Notes: generated by a model not told the origin, from the letters alone. Shown: positions 1 to 7,481, counted from the stretch's first letter. The stretch is 15,426 nt of DNA from Bacteroidales bacterium (GCA_004552965.1 SFMU01000051.1:1-15426), one strand, 5' to 3'. A program made the numbers and translations.

Positions 1-3
1 AAA

Positions 4-40
4 GGTGCCAGGTGAACACAATTTGATGCCACCTGGCACC
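4..40. repeat. Palindromic hairpin at the outer part of the arm
   Basis: Bases 4-14 (GGTGCCAGGTG) and 30-40 (CACCTGGCACC) form a perfect 11-bp inverted repeat around a 15-base loop. A second copy of GTGCCAGGTGA at 78-88 could compete for the same partner. Between them lies a perfect 12-base palindrome, ACAGGTACCTGT, at 53-64. The same structures occur in the right arm at 14372-14484. Confidence 0.8.
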
Positions 41-112
41 GGGATGTGCCCTACAGGTACCTGTAATGAGGATTGGCGTGCCAGGTGAATTTCACGAAGT
101 TCGATGACATCG

Positions 113-562
113 TCCCCCGGAAGGACATCCTGCATCTGTCCCCGGAAGGAGATCCTACATCGCCCACCAAAAGGACACCCTTCTTCGGCTCCCAGACGGA
201 TACTCTTCATCGTCCCCCGAACGGAGCTCCTGCCTCGACCCCGGGCGGAAACCATTCCTCTGTCACCGGAAAGACACCCTGCATAGGCCACCGGGAGGAG
301 ACCCTACATCTACCCCCGGACGGTCACCCTGTATCTGCTACCAAGAGTAGGCCCTACATCGGTCCTCAAAAGGAGACCCAGCACAGACCCTCGGGAGGCC
401 CCCACCATATCACCGGACGGAGAGCCAACATATGCACCCGAAAGGGCAGCACTGCATCAGCCACGGGAAGGAGACCTCGCATAGGCCACCGGGAGAAAAC
501 CATACATCGGCTCCCAAAAAGACACCCTGCTGAGGGCACCAGAAGGTCACACTGCTGAGGCG
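113..562. repeat. Degenerate 24-25 bp minisatellite, about 18 units
   Basis: A motif resembling CCCGGAAGGAGACCCTGCATC recurs about every 24-25 bases, with many substitutions between units. The translated plus strand shows a loose 8-8-9 residue rhythm, which explains why it stays open over 160 codons without looking like a normal protein. The right arm has only about two to three units (14315-14372), so this block accounts for most of the length difference between the arms. Confidence 0.75.
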
Positions 563-570
563 GTAGTATC

Positions 571-700
571 TTGAGGAGTGCAGAGTTCACAACTGTGGGA
601 ATAGCACACAACATGAAGAAGATGATATCAGTGTCAGTGATGTATGTGGAACGGTCGAAGGCTGTCGCCTCCGAGGGACGTGCCACCCTGTCGCCTCCGA
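571..700 (+). pseudogene. Transposase-like C-terminal remnant (left copy)
   Basis: The plus strand reads SAEFTTVGIAHNMKKMIS and continues to about SKAVASEGRAT. The AHNxKKM pattern resembles the C-terminal end of DDE transposases of the IS5/IS1182 type, recalled from family knowledge and not checked. No catalytic core precedes it; the upstream bases are minisatellite. A corresponding stretch on the minus strand of the right arm (14147-14311) shares the residues around AIAHNMKKMIS and AVASEGRAT. The left copy has a 6-base in-frame duplication (TCAGTG) and a later 26-base duplication that shifts the frame. I treat it as a relic; a short real peptide is possible but unlikely. Confidence 0.35.
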
Positions 701-713
701 GGGACGTGCCACC
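662..713. repeat. 26-bp tandem duplication
   Basis: The unit beginning CTGTCGCCTCCGAGGGACG occurs twice in tandem (662-687, 688-713). The right arm carries a single copy, so this is a local duplication in the left arm. Confidence 0.85.
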
Positions 714-775
714 CGCGGCACGGAAGTGGGTGCCGACATCAGCGGCTGGCGGCAGCCAGACGCGATGGAGGCAGG

Positions 776-828
776 GTCAAAAGAAGTCGGGGATTTTGCT
801 ATCCGGCAAAATCTCCGACTCTTTTGAC
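776..828. repeat. Long conserved hairpin (left copy)
   Basis: GTCAAAAG plus AGTCGGGGATTTTGC (776-799) pairs with GCAAAATCTCCGACT plus CTTTTGAC (806-828), giving a stem of about 23 bp with one bulged base and one G-T pair around a 6-base loop. The right arm has the same hairpin (14036-14088) with a fully complementary inner stem. It is not followed by a T-run, so it is not a typical intrinsic terminator. Confidence 0.85.
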
Positions 829-955
829 TCCCGAGGAGGCGAGCAGCCTCGCCGTGGAGTCGCAGACATCTGCGAAGAACGCGACCGACAATCTCTTATC
901 AGTCACATTCTTATTCATACCGGGATGATTACTGACGCTTGCCGCTCATCCGGCA

Positions 956-2077
956 TCACTTTCCGAAAGCATCCAGCGCCGCTGTCGGCCTGCCGTCAGT
1001 CGTGAATGCTCCCATCTGGTAAGCGCTCCATCCCAACGTGTTGTAGAAGGAAGGTTTCCACTTTCCGTCGACTTCAGGTTCCCAGTAGAACACTCCTTCA
1101 CAGCCTTCTGTCTTTTCAAGTCTGGCAAGAAGGTCTGCCATCACCTGTGAAGCGACAGCAGGGTCTCCACAGCTGAAGCCGGTTTCGACGACCATTACCG
1201 GAAGATCGAACAGGGTGTGAAGCCTGGCGATGCCTGCAGCCGCATTCGGGTTGCTGACAGCCCCGCTCTCAGTGCTGGACCAGGCTTTGGTGTCAGGATA
1301 GTGAGAAAGGCCGATCATGTCGATCTGCGCCCCGGCGGCCAGCATGTCCTTGAAGAACCAGCCGTCATATTCAGATGCCTCGTTCACTCCCGCGTAATGG
1401 AGAATCACCTTGGCTTTAGGGAAAACCGCCTTTACTGCCGCGTAGGCGGCGTTGTGCAGCTTCACATAATTGGTGTACCTCTTGGACGCATCCGCCTTCC
1501 AGTCTATTCTGCCGACATCCCAAAGCATTCCGCTGTTGGTTTCATTGCCGGTCTGGACCCATTTCACATCGATGCCTTCTTCCTTGAGCGACGAAAGGAC
1601 ATCCCTGGTGTGGGCACTCACTGCAGCAGCCATACCGTTAAGGTCCATGTCCTTCCAGTCCACCGGAATGAGCTGGCGTCCGGGATCCGCGAAGAAATCG
1701 CTGTAGTGGAAGTCAACGAGTATGTCAAGCCCCTGGGCCTTGGCCCGTCTGGCCTTTGCAAGAAGATCAGCCTTGTCGCACCATGGTCCGTAGCCGTAGC
1801 TTTCGGGATTGACCCAGACTCTCAGCCTGATGGCATCCATCCCGATGTTCTTCATCAGGGAGAAGAGTTCGCAGACGTTTCCGCCGCGGTCACGGAACTG
1901 TCTTCCGTCCGCCTCCATCTCTGTACACCAACTTACATCGGCACCCTTGACGAAAGAGGCGGTCTCCTCTGCCGGCAACTGGTCGTTTCCATCGTCAGGT
2001 CCATCCGTATTCGAACCGCAAGAGGGCATGAAAGCCAGTATGGCCAGGGCCGATACTGCTGCAAAGATATGTTTCAT
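956..2077 (-). CDS. GH53 arabinogalactan endo-beta-1,4-galactanase, lipoprotein
   Basis: This is a glycoside hydrolase family 53 enzyme, a family that cleaves beta-1,4-galactan side chains of pectic arabinogalactan by a retaining mechanism. With the ATG at 2077 the protein is 373 residues and begins with a lipoprotein signal peptide (hydrophobic segment 4-17, Cys20 in MPSCG). A low-complexity Asp/Gly/Pro linker follows at about 24-40, so anchoring to a membrane with the enzyme facing the periplasm or outside is likely. The catalytic domain starts at GADVSW (45-50). GNETN carries the presumed acid/base Glu179 and VVETG the nucleophile Glu298, and IRLRVW and YWEP are also family-like. An in-frame start 12 codons upstream would spoil the signal peptide. 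No SusC/SusD pair is visible nearby, so this is not a recognisable complete polysaccharide utilisation locus. The stop lies about 50 bases from the left repeat arm. Confidence 0.92.
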   Translation of the reverse strand: MKHIFAAVSALAILAFMPSCGSNTDGPDDGNDQLPAEETASFVKGADVSWCTEMEADGRQFRDRGGNVCELFSLMKNIGMDAIRLRVWVNPESYGYGPWCDKADLLAKARRAKAQGLDILVDFHYSDFFADPGRQLIPVDWKDMDLNGMAAAVSAHTRDVLSSLKEEGIDVKWVQTGNETNSGMLWDVGRIDWKADASKRYTNYVKLHNAAYAAVKAVFPKAKVILHYAGVNEASEYDGWFFKDMLAAGAQIDMIGLSHYPDTKAWSSTESGAVSNPNAAAGIARLHTLFDLPVMVVETGFSCGDPAVASQVMADLLARLEKTEGCEGVFYWEPEVDGKWKPSFYNTLGWSAYQMGAFTTDGRPTAALDAFGK

Positions 2078-2130
2078 AGAAAAGTGATTTGCCTGCAATT
2101 TAGCGATTTTCACTTTATTTTGAAAGGATT

Positions 2131-2302
2131 CATGGCGAGTTCCACAGCGGGTTCAGCGCAAATCCGCAAGATGTTTCATGGCAAGTTCCACAGTGGGTTC
2201 AGCGCAAATCCGCAAGATGTTTCATGGCAAGTTCCACAGTGGGTTCAGCGCAAATCCGCAAGATGTTTCATGGCAAGTCCGTCAGGGGATTCAGAGCAAG
2301 TC
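2131..2302. repeat. 46-bp tandem repeat, three full copies plus a degraded fourth
   Basis: Units beginning CATGGCAAGTTCCACAGTGG start at 2131, 2177 and 2223, each exactly 46 bases and nearly identical. A divergent partial fourth starts at 2269 and runs into the last codons of the SprT-like gene (stop at 2291-2293). The array sits just upstream of the minus-strand GH53 gene. Forty-six is not a multiple of three and the region is not plausibly coding. It may lie in the GH53 leader or simply be a replication-slippage array. Confidence 0.93.
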
Positions 2303-2941
2303 AGACAGTGATTCCGGGAGTGCGGCGTTCAGTTTTTCACGATCTTTCACCGGATAGAGTTTCGGCGTACGGGATCGGGGAAAGCGGTTGAAATAGGGGT
2401 CATGACTGACGAACCACTTCTGCTCTAGGATTCCGTCAAGACCGGAAAGGACCCTGCGGAGTCGCCGGTAGGCGGTCTTCGCGGAAACCGTGACAAAAAG
2501 CCTGTCCGGCCGGAGGCGGGTGACACAGACCAGGTGCTCCCGCTCTCTTGTGTCAGCATTCTTCTCCTCTTCGGATTTGCGATGGGAGATGGTGATATGC
2601 CGGCCGAAACGAGTGTTGATCTCTTCCATCATCTGCCGGAACAGAACTCCGTGCGCACTCGTGTCCTGCTTCTGGGAAGAAAGGATGGAATAGTGGATCA
2701 TCTCGTGCAGGAGAGTGTCTTCAAGAAGGGCTTCGTCCATGTCGACGACCGATGTGATGCGCAGGGTGAAATCGTCGTAGCGCCATCCCCCGAACAGTTT
2801 CTTCCTCCTCATGTAGCGCAGCTGTCCCAGCTGGGTGCGTGACCTCATCAGTTCGATCCTGACAGGTTTCAGGGAAGAGCCGAAGCACATCGCATTGAAA
2901 TGGTCAAAACGAATCCTGAGATATTCGATGTCCGCCATCAT
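2291..2941 (-). CDS. SprT-like zinc metalloprotease domain protein
   Basis: This is a predicted zinc-dependent protease of the SprT-like family, 216 residues from the ATG at 2941. The neighbouring ATG at 2938 is equally possible. The zinc motif HEMIH (79-83) gives ligands His79 and His83 with catalytic Glu80, and the downstream SAHG (95-98) supplies the probable third ligand, His97, as in SprT/Spartan domains. The N-terminal part (YLRIRFDHFN) matches the usual SprT start. The C-terminal 60 residues are basic and may form the zinc-ribbon-like or nucleic-acid-binding tail of the family, but no CxxC pair is visible. No signal peptide is seen, so it is cytoplasmic. It is divergent from the thiamine operon, with about 290 bases between the two start codons. 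Substrate is unknown; eukaryotic relatives act on DNA-protein crosslinks, which should not be assumed here. Confidence 0.82.
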   Translation of the reverse strand: MMADIEYLRIRFDHFNAMCFGSSLKPVRIELMRSRTQLGQLRYMRRKKLFGGWRYDDFTLRITSVVDMDEALLEDTLLHEMIHYSILSSQKQDTSAHGVLFRQMMEEINTRFGRHITISHRKSEEEKNADTREREHLVCVTRLRPDRLFVTVSAKTAYRRLRRVLSGLDGILEQKWFVSHDPYFNRFPRSRTPKLYPVKDREKLNAALPESLSDLL

Positions 2942-2977
2942 AGCCTGCCCCGGTTTTGCATAAGATTGAAGATTGCA

Positions 2978-2985
2978 CAAAAATA
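2978..2985 (-). promoter_or_regulatory. Putative -7 box for the SprT-like gene
   Basis: The minus strand reads TATTTTTG, matching the Bacteroidota TAnnTTTG -7 element about 36 bases upstream of the chosen ATG. No clear TTTG -33 element is seen at the expected spacing. Confidence 0.45.
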
Positions 2986-3007
2986 TGAAAAATCATCAGA
3001 ATATTCC

Positions 3008-3015
3008 TATATTTG
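3008..3015 (+). promoter_or_regulatory. Putative -7 box of the thiamine operon promoter
   Basis: TATATTTG fits TAnnTTTG exactly and lies just before the TPP aptamer, so transcription would start at about 3020 and carry the whole riboswitch. A -33 TTTG is not clear. Confidence 0.65.
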
Positions 3016-3024
3016 CATAACGGA

Positions 3025-3102
3025 CATCAAAAGGGTGCCCCCATGGGGCTGAGATCATACCTTCGAACCTGATGCAGTTCGTACTGCCGTAGGGATTGAG
3101 TC
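3025..3102 (+). promoter_or_regulatory. TPP riboswitch (THI element)
   Basis: The leader contains the conserved thiamine pyrophosphate aptamer blocks in order: AGGGTGCCC then GGGGCTGAGA (3032-3054), ACCTTCGAACCTGATG (3059-3074), and GTACTGCCGTAGGGA (3081-3095). These are the CUGAGA and CCUGAU core elements that bind the pyrimidine and pyrophosphate of TPP. The aptamer lies about 130 bases upstream of thiD and reads in the operon's direction, so high TPP should reduce expression of the genes that follow. Confidence 0.95.
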
Positions 3103-3126
3103 GTATACATTTCAGATTATTCGCTG

Positions 3127-3167
3127 CAGACCGTGATGTCAAGTACCATCCCGGCCTGTTCTTTTTT
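3127..3167 (+). terminator. Terminator-like hairpin, probable riboswitch expression platform
   Basis: CAGACCGTGATG (3127-3138) pairs with CATCCCGGCCTG (3147-3158) with two 1x1 mismatches around an 8-base loop. It is followed by TTCTTTTTT (3159-3167). It lies between the aptamer and thiD, the expected place for a TPP-controlled intrinsic terminator. The stem is imperfect and no antiterminator partner was clearly identified. Confidence 0.55.
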
Positions 3168-3230
3168 CCCCGAGAGGAAGCATCCTTTCTGCCGGTCCGC
3201 TCAAGAAAGTCCTAAGACATTGCAACGGAA

Positions 3231-4079
3231 ATGAAAGAGATGCAGAACAAGAACTACTTCAGAGTCCTGACAATAGCCGGCAGCGACAGCGGCGGAGGCG
3301 CGGGAATCCAGGCCGACATCAAGACGGTTTCTGCCTTGGGATGCTATGCAGCAAGCGCCATCACAGCCGTCACTGTCCAGAACACGGTCGGAGTGTCTGC
3401 TGTACATCCGGTACCTGAAGACATCGTCGAAGGCCAGATCAGAGCCGTCTTGGACGATATAGGCGCCGATGCCGTCAAGATCGGCATGCTTCAGAGCAGC
3501 GGAATCGTGAGCCGGATAGCGAAGGTCCTGAAAGATTACGGGATGAAGAACATAGTCCTGGATCCTGTGATGGTTTCCACCAGCGGACACCGTCTGATCG
3601 AGGAAAGCGCAATCGGGACACTCAAGGAAGAACTCATCCCCATGGCCAGGGTGATAACCCCGAATATTCCCGAAGCCGAGATCCTGCTCGGAGACAGGAT
3701 ACTTCCGGATCAGGCATCCCTGCCGAAGGCGGCTGCCGAACTCTCCGCCCGCACCGGAGTATCCGTCCTGCTCAAAGCCGGTCATCTCACGGAAGACCTT
3801 CTCACGGACTATTTCTACGATGCGCAGAGCCGGGAACTCATCGAACTTCCCTCCCGAAGGATCATGACAAGGAACACCCACGGAACAGGCTGCACCATGT
3901 CTTCCGCCTTCGCCGCCCTTCTTGCCAGAGGTCTTACACTGCAGCAGGCAGCCAGGGGCGCAAAGGAATATATCGCCAGGGCAATCGAGTCCGGAGCAGG
4001 CTACACAATCGGCCACGGACACGGCCCTGTCGACCATTTTTTCATCCTGAATGATAAAGTAATCCTCAAAAATCACTGA
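3231..4079 (+). CDS. thiD: Hydroxymethylpyrimidine (phosphate) kinase ThiD
   Basis: This kinase phosphorylates HMP and HMP-phosphate to HMP-PP, the pyrimidine donor for thiamine-phosphate synthesis. At 282 residues it has normal family length. Visible family motifs are GSDSGGGAGIQAD (17-29) at the N-terminus, GMLQS (85-89), DPVMVS (111-116), TPN (143-145) and the anion-hole motif HGTGCT (217-222) near the C-terminal third. It is the first gene after the TPP riboswitch. The ATG at 3231 sits in a weak Shine-Dalgarno context, as is usual in this phylum; a second ATG three codons on is an alternative. Only two bases separate its stop from thiS, so translation is probably coupled. Confidence 0.96.
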   Translation: MKEMQNKNYFRVLTIAGSDSGGGAGIQADIKTVSALGCYAASAITAVTVQNTVGVSAVHPVPEDIVEGQIRAVLDDIGADAVKIGMLQSSGIVSRIAKVLKDYGMKNIVLDPVMVSTSGHRLIEESAIGTLKEELIPMARVITPNIPEAEILLGDRILPDQASLPKAAAELSARTGVSVLLKAGHLTEDLLTDYFYDAQSRELIELPSRRIMTRNTHGTGCTMSSAFAALLARGLTLQQAARGAKEYIARAIESGAGYTIGHGHGPVDHFFILNDKVILKNH

Positions 4080-4081
4080 AT

Positions 4082-4279
4082 ATGACAATCAAAATCAACG
4101 GAAAAGAGACTGAGACACAGTCCGCCGACCTCGGCCAGCTGGCCGAAGAGCTCTCACTCCCTGCACAGGGAACGGCAATGGCTTTGTCAGGAAAGATGGT
4201 TCCCAGACAGGATTGGTCCTCAACCCCGCTTTCGGATGGAGCAAGCGTTTTCATCATCAAAGCAGCTTACGGAGGATGA
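4082..4279 (+). CDS. thiS: Sulfur carrier protein ThiS
   Basis: This 65-residue ubiquitin-like protein carries thiazole sulfur as a C-terminal thiocarboxylate. It ends in the diagnostic Gly-Gly (AAYGG). The N-terminal strand TIKINGKE and the segment MVPRQDW match ThiS family proteins. ThiF (7481-8173) is expected to adenylate the terminal glycine, and ThiG then uses the sulfur. Its stop overlaps the start of thiE (ATGA arrangement). Confidence 0.96.
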   Translation: MTIKINGKETETQSADLGQLAEELSLPAQGTAMALSGKMVPRQDWSSTPLSDGASVFIIKAAYGG

Positions 4280-4899
4280 TACAGTTCATTTCCCACCGCA
4301 CCGATGAAATTTCCTGCCTGGACGGCATCAGGATGGCCCTGGATGGTGGCTGCAAGTGGATCCAGCTGAGGATGAAGGACTCCCCGGAAGAAGAGATTGT
4401 CAGGACCGGGATACAGGTCAGAGAGCTTTGCGACCGCTATGGGGCGACAATGATTCTGGACGACCACACTCATCTGGTGTCTGAGACAGGAGCCGACGGA
4501 GTCCATCTCGGGAAAAGCGACATGCCGATCGGCCAGGCCCGCGCCATCCTTGGCAAGGACAGGATAATCGGAGGGACTGCCAACACATTCGAGGACATCG
4601 TCTCGCACTGGAAAGCCGGAGCCGACTACATCGGTTGCGGTCCTTTCCGCTTCACGACCACCAAAAAGAATCTCTCGCCGCTGCTCGGCCTCGAGGGATA
4701 CCGCAAGATCATTTCGAGGATGGAAGCGGAGGGAATCCGGATTCCGGTCATAGCAATCGGAGGAATCACTGCAGAGGACATTCCTTCGATCCTGGCAACC
4801 GGAGTGGGCGGAATAGCCGTCAGCGGAACGGTCCTACGGGCACAGGACCCTGCTGCAGAGATGGCCAGACTCATCTCTCTGACAGACAAAGGACACTGA
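4276..4899 (+). CDS. thiE: Thiamine-phosphate synthase ThiE
   Basis: The enzyme joins HMP-PP and thiazole phosphate to form thiamine phosphate. The 207-residue frame starts at the ATG that overlaps the thiS stop; a longer in-frame start at 4213 would overlap most of the end of thiS and is rejected. Family features are QLRMKD (30-35), LDDH (61-64), DGVHLGKSD (74-82) with the Mg-binding Asp82, the phosphate loop GPFRFTTTKK (122-131) and AIGGI (160-164). All expected substrate-binding blocks are present, in contrast to the second ThiE-like protein at the end of the operon. Confidence 0.95.
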   Translation: MIQFISHRTDEISCLDGIRMALDGGCKWIQLRMKDSPEEEIVRTGIQVRELCDRYGATMILDDHTHLVSETGADGVHLGKSDMPIGQARAILGKDRIIGGTANTFEDIVSHWKAGADYIGCGPFRFTTTKKNLSPLLGLEGYRKIISRMEAEGIRIPVIAIGGITAEDIPSILATGVGGIAVSGTVLRAQDPAAEMARLISLTDKGH

Positions 4900-4971
4900 A
4901 CAATCAAGTTTAGATAGCCGCAAGTGCTTAACATTCAGTAGCTATTTTATACTACGCGAAGTATATTAATC
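4900..4971 (+). other. AT-rich gap inside the thi operon
   Basis: This is the longest gap within the operon (72 bases). It contains a short inverted repeat, ATACT-ACGCGA-AGTAT, shortly before the thiG ATG, and a loose ATAGC/GCTAT pair. It could be a processing or attenuation site, or simply spacer; no TAnnTTTG box was seen. Confidence 0.3.
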
Positions 4972-5745
4972 ATGAAGAAATTGGTAATCGCAGACCGCGA
5001 GTTCGATTCGCGGTTCTTTCTGGGAACAGGAAAATTCAACAACAACAAGGTGATGGCGGATGCCATCGTCGCCTCGGGCACAGAGATGGTTACGGTCTCG
5101 ATGAAGAGAATCGAACTGGAAGACAGCGAGGATGAACTTCTCACCCACATCACCCGAAACAAGAACATCCAGCTGCTGCCCAACACTTCGGGCGTACGGA
5201 ATGCCGAAGAGGCAGTGTTCGCGGCACAGATGTCCCGCGAAGCCTTCGGCACCAACTGGATAAAACTTGAAATCCATCCGGACCCGAAGTACCTCCTTCC
5301 GGATTCAGTGGAGACCCTCAAGGCCACGGAGGAACTCGTGAAACTCGGGTTCGTCGTACTTCCATATTGCCAGGCAGACCCTACACTGTGCAAGCATCTT
5401 GAGGAAGCGGGAGCAGCGACAGTGATGCCTCTCGCAGCCCCTATCGGAACCAACAAAGGTTTGAGGATGAAGGATTTCCTTCAGATAATCATCGAGCAGG
5501 CCAACATTCCCGTGGTAGTCGACGCCGGTATCGGAGCCCCTTCCCACGCCGCTGAAGCCATGGAAATGGGAGCAGACTGCTGTCTTATCAACACGGCAGT
5601 CGCAGTCGCAGGAGATCCGGTAGAGATGGCAATCGCCTTCAAGGAAGCCATCATCGCAGGCCGCAGAGCCTATGAGGCCGGTCTGGGAGCGGTTTCAGAC
5701 TATGCCGAAGCAAGTTCCCCGCTCACTTCATTCCTGAACCTTTAA
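4972..5745 (+). CDS. thiG: Thiazole synthase ThiG
   Basis: ThiG builds the thiazole phosphate ring from deoxyxylulose-5-phosphate, ThiS-thiocarboxylate and dehydroglycine (supplied here by ThiH). At 257 residues it is full length. The Schiff-base lysine is Lys98 in NWIKLE. FLGTGKF (16-22), PNTSG (70-74), MPLAAPIG and VVDAGIG near the C-terminal half and INTAVA are typical phosphate- and substrate-binding segments of this TIM-barrel family. It belongs to the thi operon and starts 72 bases after thiE. Confidence 0.97.
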   Translation: MKKLVIADREFDSRFFLGTGKFNNNKVMADAIVASGTEMVTVSMKRIELEDSEDELLTHITRNKNIQLLPNTSGVRNAEEAVFAAQMSREAFGTNWIKLEIHPDPKYLLPDSVETLKATEELVKLGFVVLPYCQADPTLCKHLEEAGAATVMPLAAPIGTNKGLRMKDFLQIIIEQANIPVVVDAGIGAPSHAAEAMEMGADCCLINTAVAVAGDPVEMAIAFKEAIIAGRRAYEAGLGAVSDYAEASSPLTSFLNL

Positions 5746-5789
5746 GAGAAATTCTGCATATTCACACACATTCAAACAAGCAAAACGAC

Positions 5790-7481
5790 ATGCCAGACGA
5801 CAAGAAAGCATACGCGCAGAGAGAAAAATACTACATGTGCGGCAAACTGTTCCCTCAGATCAGAGTGGGAATGACCAAAGTGAACCTCACACCTACTGTC
5901 ACCAAGGACGCAGAAGGGAAGACCCATGTCGAGAAGAATGCGCCTGTGCTGATCTACGACACCAGCGGCCCGTTTTCCGACCCTAAGATCGAGGTAGACC
6001 TCAAGAAGGGCCTCCCGCGCATGAGGGAGGAATGGATCATCGGGCGCGGCGACACCGAGGAGCTCCCGCATGTGAGCAGTGAATATGGGAGGATGCGTCT
6101 CGAAGACAGATCCCTCGACTCACTGCGCTTCGAGCACATCAGGCTCCCGAGGCGCGCGCTCAAGGGAAAAGCCATCACCCAGATGGCCTATGCAAAGGCA
6201 GGAATCATCACTCCGGAGATGGAATATGTCGCAATCCGTGAGAACATGAACTGCGAAGAGCTCGGCATAAAGAGCCACATCACTCCTGAATTCGTCCGCA
6301 GCGAGATTGCCTGCGGCCGTGCCGTCCTCCCGGCCAACATCAACCACCCGGAGTCCGAACCGATGATCATCGGACGCAATTTCCTCGTGAAGATCAACAC
6401 CAACATCGGCAATTCGGCAACCACGTCCAGCATCGAAGAGGAAGTGGACAAGGCTGTCTGGAGCTGCAAATGGGGAGGTGACACGCTGATGGACCTTTCG
6501 ACGGGCGAGAATATTCACGAAACCCGCGAATGGATTGTCCGCAACTGTCCCGTCCCGGTCGGCACCGTCCCGATCTACCAGGCTTTGGAGAAAGTCGACG
6601 GGAAGGTCGAGGATCTGACCTGGGAGGTGTACAGGGACACCCTCATCGAACAGTGCGAGCAGGGAGTGGACTATTTCACCATCCATGCCGGAATCCGCCG
6701 CCACAATGTCCATCTCGCTGATTCCCGCCTCTGCGGCATCGTCAGCCGCGGTGGCTCGATCATGAGCAAATGGTGCCTCATCCACGACCGCGAATCCTTC
6801 CTCTACGAACACTTCGACGACATCTGCGACATCGTTGCCCAATACGATGTTGCCCTGTCCCTTGGTGACGGACTGCGTCCAGGATGCACCGCGGATGCCA
6901 ACGACGCCGCCCAGTTCGCCGAACTCGACACGATGGGAGAACTTGTGACCCGAGCCTGGGACAAGAACGTGCAGGCCTTCATCGAAGGACCGGGACACGT
7001 CCCGATGCACAAGATCAGGGAGAACATGGAGCGTCAGATCGACCATTGCCACGAGGCTCCTTTCTACACGCTCGGCCCTATCGTGACCGACATCGCTCCG
7101 GGTTACGACCACATCACCTCAGCCATAGGAGGCGCTCAGATCGCCTGGCTGGGAACCGCCATGCTCTGCTACGTGACCCCTAAGGAGCATCTGGCCCTTC
7201 CGAACAAGGAAGACGTGCGGGTCGGAGTCATCACCTACAAGATTGCAGCCCACGCGGCAGACCTCGCAAAAGGACATCCCGGCGCTCAGATCCGGGACAA
7301 TGCCCTCTCCAAGGCAAGATTCGATTTCCGCTGGCGCGACCAGTTCCATCTTTCCCTCGACCCTGAAAGAGCCCTTCAGTACTTCGAAGAGGCCGGGCAC
7401 ACAGATGGAGAGTACTGCACGATGTGCGGACCGAATTTCTGCGCAGCAAAACTGACTCACGATTTACGGAAATTGAAATAA
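5790..7481 (+). CDS. thiC: Phosphomethylpyrimidine synthase ThiC
   Basis: This radical SAM enzyme converts aminoimidazole ribotide to HMP-phosphate. The 563-residue protein is near the shorter end of the family. The C-terminal Fe-S motif CX2CX4C is Cys543-Cys546-Cys551 in YCTMCGPNFC. The internal segments TNIGNS, GTVPIYQA, SRGGSI, SLGDGLRPG and EGPGHVPMH are diagnostic of ThiC. Its TAA stop overlaps the ATG of thiF by one base (TAATG), supporting translational coupling. The start at 5790 follows a 44-base spacer after thiG. Confidence 0.98.
   Translation: MPDDKKAYAQREKYYMCGKLFPQIRVGMTKVNLTPTVTKDAEGKTHVEKNAPVLIYDTSGPFSDPKIEVDLKKGLPRMREEWIIGRGDTEELPHVSSEYGRMRLEDRSLDSLRFEHIRLPRRALKGKAITQMAYAKAGIITPEMEYVAIRENMNCEELGIKSHITPEFVRSEIACGRAVLPANINHPESEPMIIGRNFLVKINTNIGNSATTSSIEEEVDKAVWSCKWGGDTLMDLSTGENIHETREWIVRNCPVPVGTVPIYQALEKVDGKVEDLTWEVYRDTLIEQCEQGVDYFTIHAGIRRHNVHLADSRLCGIVSRGGSIMSKWCLIHDRESFLYEHFDDICDIVAQYDVALSLGDGLRPGCTADANDAAQFAELDTMGELVTRAWDKNVQAFIEGPGHVPMHKIRENMERQIDHCHEAPFYTLGPIVTDIAPGYDHITSAIGGAQIAWLGTAMLCYVTPKEHLALPNKEDVRVGVITYKIAAHAADLAKGHPGAQIRDNALSKARFDFRWRDQFHLSLDPERALQYFEEAGHTDGEYCTMCGPNFCAAKLTHDLRKLK

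Larger units (their letters stand above)
1..906 (+). repeat. Left arm of a long composite inverted repeat
   Basis: This stretch is repeated in inverted orientation at 13958-14484. Bases 1-113 pair with 14372-14484 (position p with 14485-p) with only about three differences by eye. Bases 545-906 correspond, with small indels, to the rest of the right arm. The order of modules is: palindrome block (1-113), approximately 24-25 bp minisatellite (about 113-562), transposase-like C-terminal remnant (571-700), long hairpin (776-828), and a tail of short stem-loops ending near the GH53 stop codon. The arm is longer than its partner mainly because the minisatellite is expanded here. It probably continues left of the window, because the right copy is followed by 72-bp tandem repeats. 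No convincing protein gene is seen; the open frames across it are rich in Pro, His, Arg and Thr and follow the repeat period. Confidence 0.85.

Noticed and set aside
73..558. A 161-codon open frame on the plus strand across the left minisatellite
   Set aside because: It starts from TTG, follows the repeat period, has Pro/His/Arg/Thr-rich composition, and is drastically shortened in the right arm. It is better explained as repeat DNA without stops.
113..562. CRISPR array
   Set aside because: The similar units abut with no unique spacers, they are degenerate rather than identical, and no cas gene is nearby.
1217..2311. A 364-codon plus-strand frame antisense to GH53
   Set aside because: It lies opposite a clear GH53 gene with intact catalytic motifs and ends in the 46-bp repeats. 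It is a shadow of GC-rich codon use.
4213..4275. Longer N-terminus for ThiE
   Set aside because: It would overlap the end of thiS in another frame. The ATG at 4276 overlapping the thiS stop gives the family-typical start.
6120..7112. Long minus-strand frame antisense to thiC
   Set aside because: thiC is unambiguous, and the antisense frame is a shadow with unusual composition.
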